The notes beneath the pieces were generated by a model, which was not told where the DNA came from, made no database searches, and saw only the letters and a list, made by a program, of their open reading frames with translations. A program made the position numbers and the translations under genes. A DNA stretch of 64,000 bases from Stutzerimonas azotifigens (GTDB lineage: Bacteria > Pseudomonadota > Gammaproteobacteria > Pseudomonadales > Pseudomonadaceae), in contig NZ_JAAMRF010000006.1 in assembly GCF_013522725.1 (NCBI RefSeq), positions 1 to 64,000 on the forward strand, given 5' to 3'. How positions within the stretch are numbered: the first letter of the stretch is position 1; every line of letters starts with the position of its first letter. This document shows, piece by piece, positions 1 to 7,845 of the stretch.

Positions 1-59
1 CGGACGGCCTCTCGCTTAAACTCGGGGCTGTAGCACTGGTAAGTACGTTTGTCTGTCAT
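1..59 (-). CDS. IS3-family transposase OrfA, N-terminus only
   Basis: Partial gene cut by the window edge. The visible protein starts MTDKRTYQCYSPEFKREAV. The S-P-E-F-K-R-E-A-V string is the usual beginning of the helix-turn-helix OrfA protein of IS3-family elements, which with OrfB forms the OrfAB transposase by programmed frameshift. An AGAGAGGAAGG ribosome site lies just upstream of the ATG. The rest, including the frameshift region and the DDE domain, is not visible. Confidence 0.7.
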   Translation of the reverse strand, partial: MTDKRTYQCYSPEFKREAV

Positions 60-124
60 GGGGACACCTTCCTCTCTGACGGTATAGTCACATTCGAGGT
101 GTCCGTAAAATCAGGGTCAGTTCA
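1..124 (-). mobile_element. IS3-family insertion sequence, terminal part
   Basis: This is the end of an insertion sequence that continues off the left edge. Seen directly: an orfA-type transposase start on the minus strand at 59, a purine-rich ribosome site just upstream of it, and an outer terminal sequence at about 96-124. Read outward-in on the minus strand, the terminus begins TGAACTGACCCTGATTTT, which resembles the TGA-type ends of IS3-family elements. The other end and the target duplication lie outside the window, so the exact boundary (123-125) is not fixed. Confidence 0.7.
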
Positions 125-345
125 GATTTATTTTTCCGGCTGCCAGCTCGCCGGCTAGCGTCCCCCGCCACGCCTTCATCGGCTCCACCGACAGGTTTCG
201 CCTTGCACGGCGCAGCTGCTGTCCAGTCGCGTTTGCTGGACAATGCGCGCCCAACTGGAACCACACCTCGGACGACAAGCAGGTTCTGCTGCGGCCCCTG
301 CTGCGCGGCCTCCATGATCGCTTCAACGAGCCAGACACGGCGTGA
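124..345 (+). other. Open frame without a start, possibly a gene 3' end cut by the IS
   Basis: From the IS terminus a single frame stays open for about 73 codons and ends with a TGA at 343-345. The last residues (LRPLLRGLHDRFNEPDTA) look protein-like, while the first third is arginine- and serine-rich and less convincing. It could be the 3' remnant of a gene interrupted by the insertion sequence, or a chance open frame in GC-rich DNA. The family was not recognised. The rest of the stretch up to 453 shows nothing further. Confidence 0.2.
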
Positions 346-453
346 ATAAGGTGGCGCGGAATCCATTCGGTCAGCATCAACCTCACGTTTCCACCTTGAA
401 AGGCGAACCCATGGCGTTCGCGCAACGAAAATGAAGACCACAGGGAATAGTCC

Positions 454-1200
454 ATGCTCAACAAGATCATCACCCATGCAATGCTCTCGCTGCTGCCGTT
501 GATCGCCGTCACAGCCCAGGCGGCCGATGTCGTTCAGGTCCTGACACAGAATTATCCGCCCTTCAGCATGTCAGCCAATGACAAGAACTTCGAGCGCGAA
601 GACGGCATTGAGGGGATCGACAAGGAAGTAGTGGTCGAGATGTTCAAGCGCGCCGAGGTGCCGTACCAGATGACGCTGCGGTTCCCTTGGAGTCGCTTGC
701 AGGAAATGGCCGAACAGCAGTCCGGCTTTGCCGTGTATTCGCTCAGCCGCACGGCACAACGCGAGTCGCGCTACAAGTGGGTCGGGCCATTGAGTGAGAT
801 ACAGTTGGTGCTACTGAAGAAGCCCGGCAACCCGATCGTGCTGCACAGTCTCGACGACGCCCGCAAGTACAGCATTGGTTCGGTCGATGGCACCAGCGTA
901 AGCCAGTATCTGGCGAAGCGAAACTTCGACGTGAAGAACGTCTTGAGCGGCGCTCCCACCAAACTGCAGGCAGGTGAGTTTGACCTGTGGGCGACCACCA
1001 ATCCGGCTGGCCAATACGAGTCCAGCAAGGCTGGTGTCGGCAGACTGGAAGTGGCCTTTTCCATAAGTAGCACGCAACTCTATCTGGCGATGAACAAGGA
1101 AACGCCGGATGAAGTCGTGCAGAAGCTGCAAAGCACGCTGGATCAGATGCGCAAGGAGGGCTTCATCGATCAGGTGACGGCCCGCTACCTGAACGACTGA
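454..1200 (+). CDS. Periplasmic solute-binding protein, family 3 (PAAT type)
   Basis: A 248-residue exported protein with a clear Sec signal peptide (about residues 1-23, ending A-Q-A). It is followed by a type-3 solute-binding fold: an opening strand with Y-P-P-F, a G-I-D-K-E motif near residue 54, and the late F-S-I-S-S-T-Q-L-Y-L strand. Such proteins bind amino acids or similar small ligands, either for an ABC importer or as orphan binding proteins. No permease or ATPase gene is nearby, so the partner and ligand are unknown. Length fits the family. The start is the first ATG after the signal region opens, with GGGAA about 7 bases upstream. A palindromic repeat follows the stop. Confidence 0.8.
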   Translation: MLNKIITHAMLSLLPLIAVTAQAADVVQVLTQNYPPFSMSANDKNFEREDGIEGIDKEVVVEMFKRAEVPYQMTLRFPWSRLQEMAEQQSGFAVYSLSRTAQRESRYKWVGPLSEIQLVLLKKPGNPIVLHSLDDARKYSIGSVDGTSVSQYLAKRNFDVKNVLSGAPTKLQAGEFDLWATTNPAGQYESSKAGVGRLEVAFSISSTQLYLAMNKETPDEVVQKLQSTLDQMRKEGFIDQVTARYLND

Positions 1201-1208
1201 TCAAGGTT

Positions 1209-1267
1209 TGATCGTTCCCACGTTCCGCTCATCAACGCCACCTGGGCGCTCCAGCGTCCAGGTGGCG
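1209..1267 (+). repeat. REP-like palindromic element / hairpin
   Basis: After the solute-binding protein gene lies a GATCGTTCCCACG string, then a hairpin of 1236-1245 (CGCCACCTGG) against 1258-1267 (CCAGGTGGCG) with further pairing inside. The CGTTCCCACG string recurs at 3136, so this is probably a dispersed Pseudomonas-type palindromic repeat. It may also act as a transcription terminator, although there is no T-run. Confidence 0.55.
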
Positions 1268-1382
1268 GCAGTTGCAGTGGACAGGGCCTGCCGTTAACTC
1301 TCAAGAACAGGTAACGCCCCTAGTCCGCATCACCGCCGCCAGCGGCACTCTTCATTGGCACCACTCGAGAAAAGGAATTTCC

Positions 1383-2018
1383 ATGCCCGGCATCAGCCAT
1401 GTCGCCCGTACGTTTCAGATGTTCCTGGCCGACCTGCAGACGCGCCGAGCGCAGGTACTGCCTGAGCTCTCCCAACTGCGCAACGGATTCGAGGGTTGGC
1501 TGAAGATCGAACTGTATCTCTGGCTTATCGAACGCCACGGACTGCGGGCCGGGGTTGACGTCGGGGTCGAGTACAAGGTCTGGCTCGATCAGCGGCGCGG
1601 CCAGATGGACCGGGAGACGAAGCAGTGCGACCTGTGGGCACGCGATGCCGACGCGCATGACTACTACCACTACATCGAACTGAAAGTCCCGTTCGCCAAC
1701 TACAACCAGGGCAAGCTGTTCCTCAGCGCTTCGGATGACTTCTGGTACATGTCGCGACTCCTGGCGGGCGACCAGTCTGCCTCGACGGGAAGCGCCATCC
1801 TGCTGGGGGCAGGCTTCGACGAACAGCCCTGGCGGCAGGCCATCAACGAGGCGGTCGAGTACGCCGGCAACGACCCGGACCAAGTCCAGCTCGCGATCGG
1901 AACGCTCATGCTAGACACGGCGCCGCCGCTGCAATGGGCGGTGATGACCAGGGTTTACCCGACCCGCAGCGCCGTCATAGTGCCGACCTTCGAGGCAGCA
2001 CCGCTTTCGGTCGACTGA
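1383..2018 (+). CDS. Uncharacterised protein with possible PD-(D/E)XK nuclease-like core
   Basis: A 211-residue soluble protein of no family I recognise. The ATG at 1383 is chosen because AAAAGGAATT precedes it. The middle holds a candidate nuclease-fold signature: an aspartate in CDLWARD (about residue 82), a short insert, then YIELKV (about residues 97-102), matching the D...(E)xK spacing of PD-(D/E)XK enzymes. An upstream E-Y-K-V-W-L strand fits the fold. There is no partner methylase, so it is not an obvious restriction system. It sits alone between a repeat and the structured leader of the Bro-N gene. Function unknown; the fold assignment is inference. Confidence 0.6.
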   Translation: MPGISHVARTFQMFLADLQTRRAQVLPELSQLRNGFEGWLKIELYLWLIERHGLRAGVDVGVEYKVWLDQRRGQMDRETKQCDLWARDADAHDYYHYIELKVPFANYNQGKLFLSASDDFWYMSRLLAGDQSASTGSAILLGAGFDEQPWRQAINEAVEYAGNDPDQVQLAIGTLMLDTAPPLQWAVMTRVYPTRSAVIVPTFEAAPLSVD

Positions 2019-2349
2019 AGCAACGAGGTAGCGAGGCCTGCAAAGGCTTCGCCGCTGTCGCCTGCGCACGGCTACCCCTTTGCCGCACCGCCTTGACCCC
2101 TTCCCCGTTACCTCCTACCCTCCGCGTTCGGCGCCTAAGAAACGCCTCACACAGCGGCTAGCCCGCTTCCGACATTGCGGCTTTTTTGCGCCTACGGCCC
2201 GCCCGTGCGCGCAAGAAAAACACCTCTGCGACGTCGGGAGTGGGCTAATACAAGACCCGAAAGGGGAATATGTCCGGCCCTCTGTGTGGGGTTTCTTAGC
2301 TCCCGGCACCCAGCCCTAAGAAAGCTGATTTCACACAGAGGTAAAGGAC
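2019..2349 (+). promoter_or_regulatory. Structured leader upstream of the first Bro-N gene
   Basis: This 331-bp stretch has no gene but several symmetric elements. A perfect 10-bp inverted repeat pairs 2279-2288 (CCTCTGTGTG) with 2332-2341 (CACACAGAGG), and inside it 2292-2299 (TTTCTTAG) pairs with 2316-2323 (CTAAGAAA). A second copy of the right arm lies at 2134-2157 (CCTAAGAAA ... CACACAGCGG). A further stem pairs 2182-2191 with 2209-2220. The long hairpin ends 8 bases before the Bro-N start and contains part of its ribosome-site region. It could be an mRNA switch or a recombination-type site; which one is unknown. Confidence 0.5.
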
Positions 2350-2769
2350 ATGCCAACTCCCCATCACCCTCGCTTCGAGGGAATGCGTCTTTCCGTTCAC
2401 CATGAACATGACGGCCGGCTCTGGTTCGACGGCAACGAAATCGCCCGTCTGCTGGATTATTCCGACGGCGCGCTTGCGATCCACCAGTACTGCCGGGTCG
2501 AAGGCCTGAGCTTCGGCGAAGGCGACCACCCCGAACCTCGGCTGGATCTGGAAAACGTCTATCGCCTGGCCTTCGCCAGCCGCTCGGCCTACGCGCCGCG
2601 CTTTAGCGCCTGGCTCACCCACCGCCTTTTGCCCCAGCTCTGCAATCCGAAATCGAGCTGCGTGCACCTCTTCGGCCGCCAACTGCAAATCCTGGACTGG
2701 CAGGACGACTGGTGGATACGAATGCGGGATGTCGTCGAGGCCTTCGACATAGGCCGGACGGTGAGATGA
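2350..2769 (+). CDS. Bro-N domain protein, stand-alone
   Basis: A 139-residue protein made almost entirely of a Bro-N domain, the DNA-binding N-terminal domain of baculovirus Bro and phage antirepressors. Typical elements are LWFDGNEIARLLDYSD near residues 25-40 and the Y-R-L-A-F-A-S...F-S-A-W-L-T-H-R-L-L-P-Q helix near 75-100. The usual phage C-terminal domain (KilA-C, ANT) is missing. No phage structural genes are nearby. A paralogue lies at 14462. TAAAGGA precedes the ATG. It is probably a small DNA-binding regulator; its target is unknown. A strong inverted repeat lies directly upstream. Confidence 0.75.
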   Translation: MPTPHHPRFEGMRLSVHHEHDGRLWFDGNEIARLLDYSDGALAIHQYCRVEGLSFGEGDHPEPRLDLENVYRLAFASRSAYAPRFSAWLTHRLLPQLCNPKSSCVHLFGRQLQILDWQDDWWIRMRDVVEAFDIGRTVR

Positions 2770-2925
2770 CGCCTTTGGCCGCCCTTGCGGGCGGCGCAAC
2801 AGGGCAAACCGGAACCTGGCGCGTTTGATAGAGATGGGCTTTTCGCAGGCTCCTGCTTGGGACCGCCCTGAACACGTCGCGCGCCCCTTCACCGAGCCGT
2901 GAACAGGCGCTGATCGGTCGCCGCC

Positions 2926-3129
2926 ATGAACGGCTATCTTGTCAGCACGCTTAGCGGGGCCTTGCTCTTCTCGAAGTTCCACGTCCGCAAAGGCGTACTC
3001 GATGCCGATGATGTCAGCAACTTCCCCACCTCACTGCGACGCCTTATGACGCTGTGCACCATGCTGGCATTTGTCGGCATGGCCTGGATGTCTCTGGCCG
3101 TTGGCCTACTCAAGCTCACTGAAGGCTGA
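2926..3129 (+). CDS. Possible small membrane protein
   Basis: A 67-codon frame whose C-terminal half (about residues 42-63) is a plausible single transmembrane segment, LCTMLAFVGMAWMSLAVGLL. The N-terminal part is polar. There is no convincing ribosome site before the ATG and I recognise no family, so it may be a chance frame. A palindromic repeat follows immediately. Confidence 0.3.
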   Translation: MNGYLVSTLSGALLFSKFHVRKGVLDADDVSNFPTSLRRLMTLCTMLAFVGMAWMSLAVGLLKLTEG

Positions 3130-3135
3130 ACACAT

Positions 3136-3160
3136 CGTTCCCACGCTACCGTGGGAACCG
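3136..3160 (+). repeat. REP-like hairpin (GTTCCCAC/GTGGGAAC)
   Basis: An 8-bp perfect stem pairs 3137-3144 with 3151-3158 around a GCTACC loop. It is preceded by ATC and followed by a second CG-rich half (about 3160-3178). The same opening string occurs at 1210. This is a dispersed palindromic repeat of the type common between Pseudomonas genes. Confidence 0.6.
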
Positions 3161-3313
3161 CGCCTGGGACGCATCGCGCTTTTCCTCGCCTCCCCCGCCC
3201 CCCCGTGGACAACGCTTCGCTCGCTCCCTGAAGATGTCAGCCATCGACCTCCGCACGCCGGCATTGCGGACTATCCGCCCGGCGACTCGCTATCCCGAAT
3301 TCGAGAGCACGAT

Positions 3314-3736
3314 ATGAAAGCACTTCCCACCCTGGGGCTCGCCCTTGCCCTCGCAGCACCCACGGTTTACGCGCAGGAGCTTAAGGTCACGCTCAGCGGA
3401 CTTCAGCATGACAACGGCCAGGTGGCCGTGGCGGTGTATGCCGACCCGAAAACCTTCCGCAAGGAGAATCAGGCCTTCGCCGCGCAGAAGGCCAAGGCCG
3501 AGAAGGGAGCGGTGTCGCTGGTGTTCAGCGACGTGCCGCCCGGGCGCTATGCGGTGCTGGCCTACCATGACGAGAACGACAACGGCGAGCTGGATCGGCG
3601 CTTCGGCATGATCCCCACGGAAGGTTATGGGCTGTCGAACAATCCCAAGGTCATGGGCCCGCCCTCCTTCGAAGACAGCGCCTTCGAGGTGAAGGCCGAC
3701 CAGGCCGCCGAGATCACTTTGGAGATGCGTTACTGA
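3314..3736 (+). CDS. DUF2141 family exported protein
   Basis: A 140-residue protein with a signal peptide (residues 1-20, ending V-Y-A) followed by a complete DUF2141 domain. Its marks are the G-Q-V-A-V-A-V-Y-A strand, the D-V-P-P-G-R-Y-A-V-L-A-Y-H-D-E-N-D-N-G-E-L-D segment (about residues 77-98) and the G-Y-G-L-S-N-N motif near 108. The acidic D-E-N-D-N-G loop could bind a metal ion. Members are small periplasmic or secreted beta-sandwich proteins of unknown role. The ATG at 3314 starts exactly at the signal peptide; longer frames upstream would put non-signal sequence before it. Confidence 0.85.
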   Translation: MKALPTLGLALALAAPTVYAQELKVTLSGLQHDNGQVAVAVYADPKTFRKENQAFAAQKAKAEKGAVSLVFSDVPPGRYAVLAYHDENDNGELDRRFGMIPTEGYGLSNNPKVMGPPSFEDSAFEVKADQAAEITLEMRY

Positions 3737-3895
3737 ACGCTCTGCCTGTCACTCTCTTCCAAACAAAGCGCCCTTTACCCCAGGCGTCGGCGCCTTTGAG
3801 GAAGATCAGCCTACCGAGCCCATCTCCTCTTCCTCGCCCGATACCCTTCCCCCGTACAATGCCCGCTTTGCCGCACCGTTCCCGGAGCCCCGCCC

Positions 3896-4591
3896 ATGTT
3901 CACCCTCGCCCACCTGAACACCCCGCCGCCGGAGTCGATGAAAAGCCAGGTGTTGCAGAGGGTGGTGGACTACCTAGGCGACATCAGCCCGGTATCGCTC
4001 ACGCCGAGCAACCCGCTGTATCAGCTGTATCAGTACGTGGTGGGTCTCGAGGTGCATCGTTATCTGGACAGCATGGATGGCGCGCAGGCGGGCAAGCCGG
4101 AGCTGATCATGGCGCTGGATGCCTACGACCCGGCGCGCCTGCTCGGTTTCGCGCTGTATCTTCCCTATGTGGATGACCCCGAAGCCTGCGCGCTGGTCTA
4201 TCTGGCGGTGCAGGCCAGCCATCGGCGCCAGGGCATCGGCCGGGCCATGGTCGAGGCGATGATCGCGCGTTCCCCCCATGCGGAGGTGGCGTGCGTGGCG
4301 GGTAAAGTGCCGTACTTCGAAGCGCTGGGCTTTCTGCCCCTGGCCGCGCGAGGCCCGCAGGTGGTGATGAATACCCGCAGCCAGGCCTCCGACGGCGTGG
4401 TGGCGGTGCAGGACCTGGAGCCCATCTTCCAGTCCAAGGAAGTTCGGCAGATCCACAGCTACCTGGTGCAGCAGCACGGCCGCAAGGCCATGAGCGAGGC
4501 GGAAAAACAGCGCGATCGCCTGCTCGACCAGTTGGCCCGTCAGGCCGATCACCTCATCCAGACCTACTCCGCGGGCAAGCACTTGCATTGA
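3896..4591 (+). CDS. GNAT family N-acetyltransferase
   Basis: A 231-residue cytoplasmic enzyme. The acetyl-CoA binding motif A is R-R-Q-G-I-G-R-A-M at about residues 109-117, preceded by the A-L-V-Y-L-A-V strand. Motif B corresponds to the KVPYFEALGFLPL stretch at about 138-150. The C-terminal third (about 175-231) is a charged helical extension outside the usual GNAT fold. Substrate unknown. It stands alone, converging on the methyltransferase gene 43 bp downstream. Confidence 0.8.
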   Translation: MFTLAHLNTPPPESMKSQVLQRVVDYLGDISPVSLTPSNPLYQLYQYVVGLEVHRYLDSMDGAQAGKPELIMALDAYDPARLLGFALYLPYVDDPEACALVYLAVQASHRRQGIGRAMVEAMIARSPHAEVACVAGKVPYFEALGFLPLAARGPQVVMNTRSQASDGVVAVQDLEPIFQSKEVRQIHSYLVQQHGRKAMSEAEKQRDRLLDQLARQADHLIQTYSAGKHLH

Positions 4592-4634
4592 GCGTTCGAT
4601 GGAATCGGCACGAAGGTTTCCCCCTCGCCCCAGA

Positions 4635-5378
4635 TCAACGCTTCACGCAGGCAAAAATCGCGTTCCCGGACGCCTGGTTCCAGGGCAGGATCTTCTCGTA
4701 ATCGTGCTCGAGCACCTGCACCTCGAAATGCGGCTCGAGCAGCGCCCTCAGCTCGGTGAAACTGACGGCTACCATAGGGTGTTCGTCGTGCCAGACCTGG
4801 CCTTCGCCTGCCGACGTTTTCTCGATGCGAAGCTTTAGTGACTGCCGCTCACCATGGCCGCCGTAGCTCCAGGCGGAGCTGAAGCTGAACAGGCCGTCCG
4901 GGTGTTTGGCGGTGTGCGAGACGAACGAATCGTTGTCGATCCGGTTCTTGTCGACGGCGTTGAAGCAGAAGAGCCCGCCCGGGGCCAGGGCGCGGTGCAC
5001 ACTGGCGATGCAGGCCTTCAGCCGCTCGATTCGGGCGCTGTAGTGGATCGAATAGAGGAAGCAGGTGATCAGGTCGAGCGGCTGATCGACCGCGAAGCCG
5101 CACATGTCCTGCACGGAAAACTGCGCTTCCGGGCAGCGGATGGCCGCCTTGTCCAGCATGGGCTGATTGATGTCGAGCCCACTGCTTTCATAGCCGGCGT
5201 CGATGAAATGCCGCACATGCGGCCCGGTTCCACAGGCCAGATCAAGGTGCCTGACTCCGGCATTGCCAAACAGCTGCTGCAGGCGCTGGACACAGCGGCT
5301 CTGGGCGCGATAGTCGATATCGGCGCACATCAGATCGTAGTAATCCGACAGGTCGGTATAGAGGGCGTTGCCGGGCAT
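4635..5378 (-). CDS. Class I SAM-dependent methyltransferase
   Basis: A 247-residue protein with a Rossmann-type methyltransferase core. Motif I is HLDLACGTGPHVRHF (about residues 45-59), and the acidic residue of motif II lies in the G-L-D-I-N-Q strand. The motif IV region is DLITCFLYSIHYS. The substrate is not evident. I start at MPGNALYTDL (5378); a longer frame reaches 5528 but would overlap the promoter region of the divergent RNA methyltransferase. The two genes probably share the 5379-5566 promoter interval. Confidence 0.8.
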   Translation of the reverse strand: MPGNALYTDLSDYYDLMCADIDYRAQSRCVQRLQQLFGNAGVRHLDLACGTGPHVRHFIDAGYESSGLDINQPMLDKAAIRCPEAQFSVQDMCGFAVDQPLDLITCFLYSIHYSARIERLKACIASVHRALAPGGLFCFNAVDKNRIDNDSFVSHTAKHPDGLFSFSSAWSYGGHGERQSLKLRIEKTSAGEGQVWHDEHPMVAVSFTELRALLEPHFEVQVLEHDYEKILPWNQASGNAIFACVKR

Positions 5379-5566
5379 GGTGACCTGATGTTTTGGGTGC
5401 AGCGTTGGCGGGCGCGCATCATAGCTCGCTCCGACAGCAGAAAGTATTGGCCTTGCGGCAAGTGGGCTGGCCCTGTGGAGGCAACGGAGCCATGACTGAC
5501 TTACGCCAGCAGGCCGGGAAGGCACCACTGGCCGTATACTGTCGGTTTCGCCGCGAGCCCTTCCCT

Positions 5567-6034
5567 GTGAGCAACAAACGATACGCCTGCATTGGCCTGA
5601 GCAATCCCAAATCGCCGTCCAATGTGGGATCGATCATGCGCGCCGCTGGCTGCTATGGCGCCAGCTCCGTGTTCTACACCGGCACCCGCTACGATCGCGC
5701 CAAGGACTTCGTCACCGACACCAAGAAAGTCCACCAGGACATCCCGCTGATCAACATCGACGACCTGCGCAAGATCCTGCCGCTCGGCTGCGTGCCGGTT
5801 GCGGTGGAGCTGGTCGAAGGCGCGCGCGCCCTGCCGGAATACACCCATCCTGATCGCGCCCTTTACATCTTTGGCGCCGAGGACGGCTCGCTCAGCAAAG
5901 AGATCCGCGACTGGTGCGAAGACGTCGTCTACATCCCCACCAACGGCTGCATGAACCTCGCGGCCACGGTCAACGTGGTGCTTTATGACCGTTTGGCCAA
6001 GGGCAATAACACTCGTTCGGGGCCGCAGTTTTGA
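5567..6034 (+). CDS. TrmH/SpoU-family RNA methyltransferase
   Basis: A 155-residue SPOUT-class enzyme that would 2'-O-methylate RNA using SAM, acting as a knotted homodimer. Motif 1 is the NPKSPSNVGSIMRAAGCYGA stretch (about residues 12-31), with the N-x-G-x-x-x-R-x-A pattern. Motif 2 is Y-I-F-G-A-E-D-G-S-L-S (about 104-114). Motif 3 is IPTNGCMNLAATVNVVLYDR (about 126-145). The length suits the catalytic domain alone. The likely start is a GTG at 5567, because upstream codons do not resemble the family. The RNA target cannot be told from sequence. Confidence 0.8.
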   Translation: MSNKRYACIGLSNPKSPSNVGSIMRAAGCYGASSVFYTGTRYDRAKDFVTDTKKVHQDIPLINIDDLRKILPLGCVPVAVELVEGARALPEYTHPDRALYIFGAEDGSLSKEIRDWCEDVVYIPTNGCMNLAATVNVVLYDRLAKGNNTRSGPQF

Positions 6035-6100
6035 GCAAACAAGCTTGCCACCCGGCCCGACGAAAGACGTCCCAGCTAGTAACCAGCCGAGACGAACAGA

Positions 6101-6715
6101 TTAGGTACGCTCAGCAGCGATAAAAGACTCCACGTGCCCCAACGCCCGCTCGACGAATTCCTCCTTTTCCCCGACCGGCGCCACATAGTGCAGCGCGCCG
6201 GCAGCCGCCTCGCGACCCAGCAATCGCACCAGCACCCAGGTCGCCAGATAGCTCGAGGCCAGGCATCCGCCTGAGGTCGCCAGGTTGCCTTTGGCGAAGA
6301 ACGGCTGCTCCAGCACGTCGACGCCCGCCTCTACCACCCAGGGCTTGGTGAGCAGGTCGGTGCAGGCCGGGATGCCTTCGAGCAGTCCCAGCTTGGCCAG
6401 CAATAGCGTGCCCGAGCACTGGGCTCCGATCAGCTGCCGCGCGGGGTCAAGCGGGGTGAGCACCCGCATGATCGAGGCGTCCTCGGCGATCTCGCGGGTC
6501 TTGCTGCCGCTGCCCACGAGCACGACCTCGCAGGCTTCGATGTCTTCCAGCGGCAGTTGGCGGTGCAGCGTCACACCGTTCATGGACGTGACGGTCTCGC
6601 TGGGCGAGGCCAGGGACACGCGCCAGTCGGATCGCTTGATGCGGTTGAGAACGCCGAAGGCAATCAGCGAATCCAGTTCGTTGAAGCCGTCGAAGGTGAG
6701 GATGGCGATGTGCAT
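6101..6715 (-). CDS. DJ-1/PfpI family protein
   Basis: A 204-residue protein of the DJ-1/PfpI superfamily (glyoxalase III, isonitrile hydratase and AraC-associated types). The family nucleophile elbow is GAQCSGTLLLAKLG (about residues 97-110) with the cysteine in the expected place, and L-A-T-S-G-G-C-L-A (about 144-152) forms the second active-site strand. The N-terminal F-D-G-F-N-E-L-D motif is typical of the isonitrile-hydratase-like branch. Substrate unknown. It is transcribed alone; the GntR gene lies 177 bp upstream on the same strand. Confidence 0.8.
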   Translation of the reverse strand: MHIAILTFDGFNELDSLIAFGVLNRIKRSDWRVSLASPSETVTSMNGVTLHRQLPLEDIEACEVVLVGSGSKTREIAEDASIMRVLTPLDPARQLIGAQCSGTLLLAKLGLLEGIPACTDLLTKPWVVEAGVDVLEQPFFAKGNLATSGGCLASSYLATWVLVRLLGREAAAGALHYVAPVGEKEEFVERALGHVESFIAAERT

Positions 6716-6892
6716 GGCGGGCTCGGCTGGCTGGAGAAACCGTCATGCTCCGCCCCCGTCCACGCGCGGAACAGGCACAGTGGCCAGCAATAAGTGCCAT
6801 ACAGGCCCTACCTTGTCAGGCGCCCGTCGAGCGGTCAGCGAACTTCCAGATGTCCATCCGTATCGGCGGCGCCGGAACGCAACCCGAGCGGC

Positions 6893-7639
6893 TCAGGAAA
6901 TATCGATCTGGTAGCGAAACCCCTCGGCCGCAGCGCGGGATATGCGGTATTCCAGCGGGGATCGGTCATAGCCCAGGGCCATACGCTCGATCATCACCAT
7001 CGGTGCGCCCTCTTCGACCGACAGGACTTTCGCCATGGCGCTGTCGGCAGCCCCAACGGTGAGGGTTTCCTTGGCCGAGGCGATGCACTGGCCGCACTGG
7101 GTTTCGTAGAACGGGTAAAGCAGTTCGCCGAAGCGTTCGGAGTCGATCTCCAGTAGCGCGCCGAAGCGTGAGGCGGGTAGCCAGATGTCCTCATGGAACA
7201 GCGTGCGCCCTTCGACCATCCGCAGGCGCTCCATGTGGATGACCTGCTCGCCGTGCTCCAGCTCGAGCGCCGCCGCCACTGTTCTGGAGGGCGACTGCAA
7301 CGCCTTGGCAAGGATCCGGCTGGTGGGTATCTCGCGTCCACCCGTGGCATTCACCTGGCGAAAGAAGCGCGCCAGCGAGGAATCGAAGTTGGGCCTACGG
7401 ACGAAGGTGCCACGGCCCTGGCTGCGTATCAGCAGCCCTTCGTTGACCAGCGTATCCACGGCCTTGCGCACGGTCCCGATGGCCACGCCGTACAGCCGGG
7501 TCAGCTCCGCTTCGGTGGGGATGGGAGCGCCGGGCGTCCATTCGCCCGCGGCGATCTTGGCCAGCATCTCTTCCCGCAGGCGTTGGTAGAGCGGCAGGCG
7601 CTCGTCGTAACCGAGTGTTATCGGGGCGTTCGTCTTCAT
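6893..7639 (-). CDS. GntR-family repressor, HutC/UTRA type
   Basis: A 248-residue regulator. The winged helix-turn-helix occupies residues 12-78 (PLYQRLREEMLAKI ... TEAELTRLYGVAIGTVRKAV ... GLLIRSQGRGTFV). The UTRA ligand-binding domain follows at about 95-240, with the family landmarks H-M-E-R-L-R-M, E-D-I-W-L-P and the terminal Y-R-I-S-R-A-A-A-E-G-F-R-Y. UTRA regulators sense a pathway substrate. The gene diverges from the amidohydrolase/transporter unit, and a 26-bp near-perfect palindrome lies between them, so it very likely represses that unit and itself. Confidence 0.9.
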   Translation of the reverse strand: MKTNAPITLGYDERLPLYQRLREEMLAKIAAGEWTPGAPIPTEAELTRLYGVAIGTVRKAVDTLVNEGLLIRSQGRGTFVRRPNFDSSLARFFRQVNATGGREIPTSRILAKALQSPSRTVAAALELEHGEQVIHMERLRMVEGRTLFHEDIWLPASRFGALLEIDSERFGELLYPFYETQCGQCIASAKETLTVGAADSAMAKVLSVEEGAPMVMIERMALGYDRSPLEYRISRAAAEGFRYQIDIS

Positions 7640-7717
7640 TTATCCGTCCAATGCGCAAGCGGTCCCACTTTACCACTGGAGTGCCGATTGACAGATAGCC
7701 GCAGCTGATTATATGGT

Positions 7718-7743
7718 CATCTATTCATATATATGACTAGATG
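7718..7743 (+). promoter_or_regulatory. Palindromic operator, probable GntR site
   Basis: A 26-bp palindrome with half sites CATCTAT and ACTAGATG around a TCATATATATGA core; only one symmetric pair mismatches. It sits between the divergent GntR gene (start 7639) and the amidohydrolase gene (start 7846). A further TATATGGTCATC string just upstream (7710-7721) could be a second half site. It is AT-rich against GC-rich neighbours. Assignment to this GntR protein is inferred from position. Confidence 0.65.
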
Positions 7744-7845
7744 AAACAGTCAACGCGGTAGCGAGCCCGGCTTGCGTCCCCGTGACCTGCCGCGGCGACT
7801 GCGGCAGGTCGTCCCACTACAACAATCGACAGGGTTAATCTGTTC

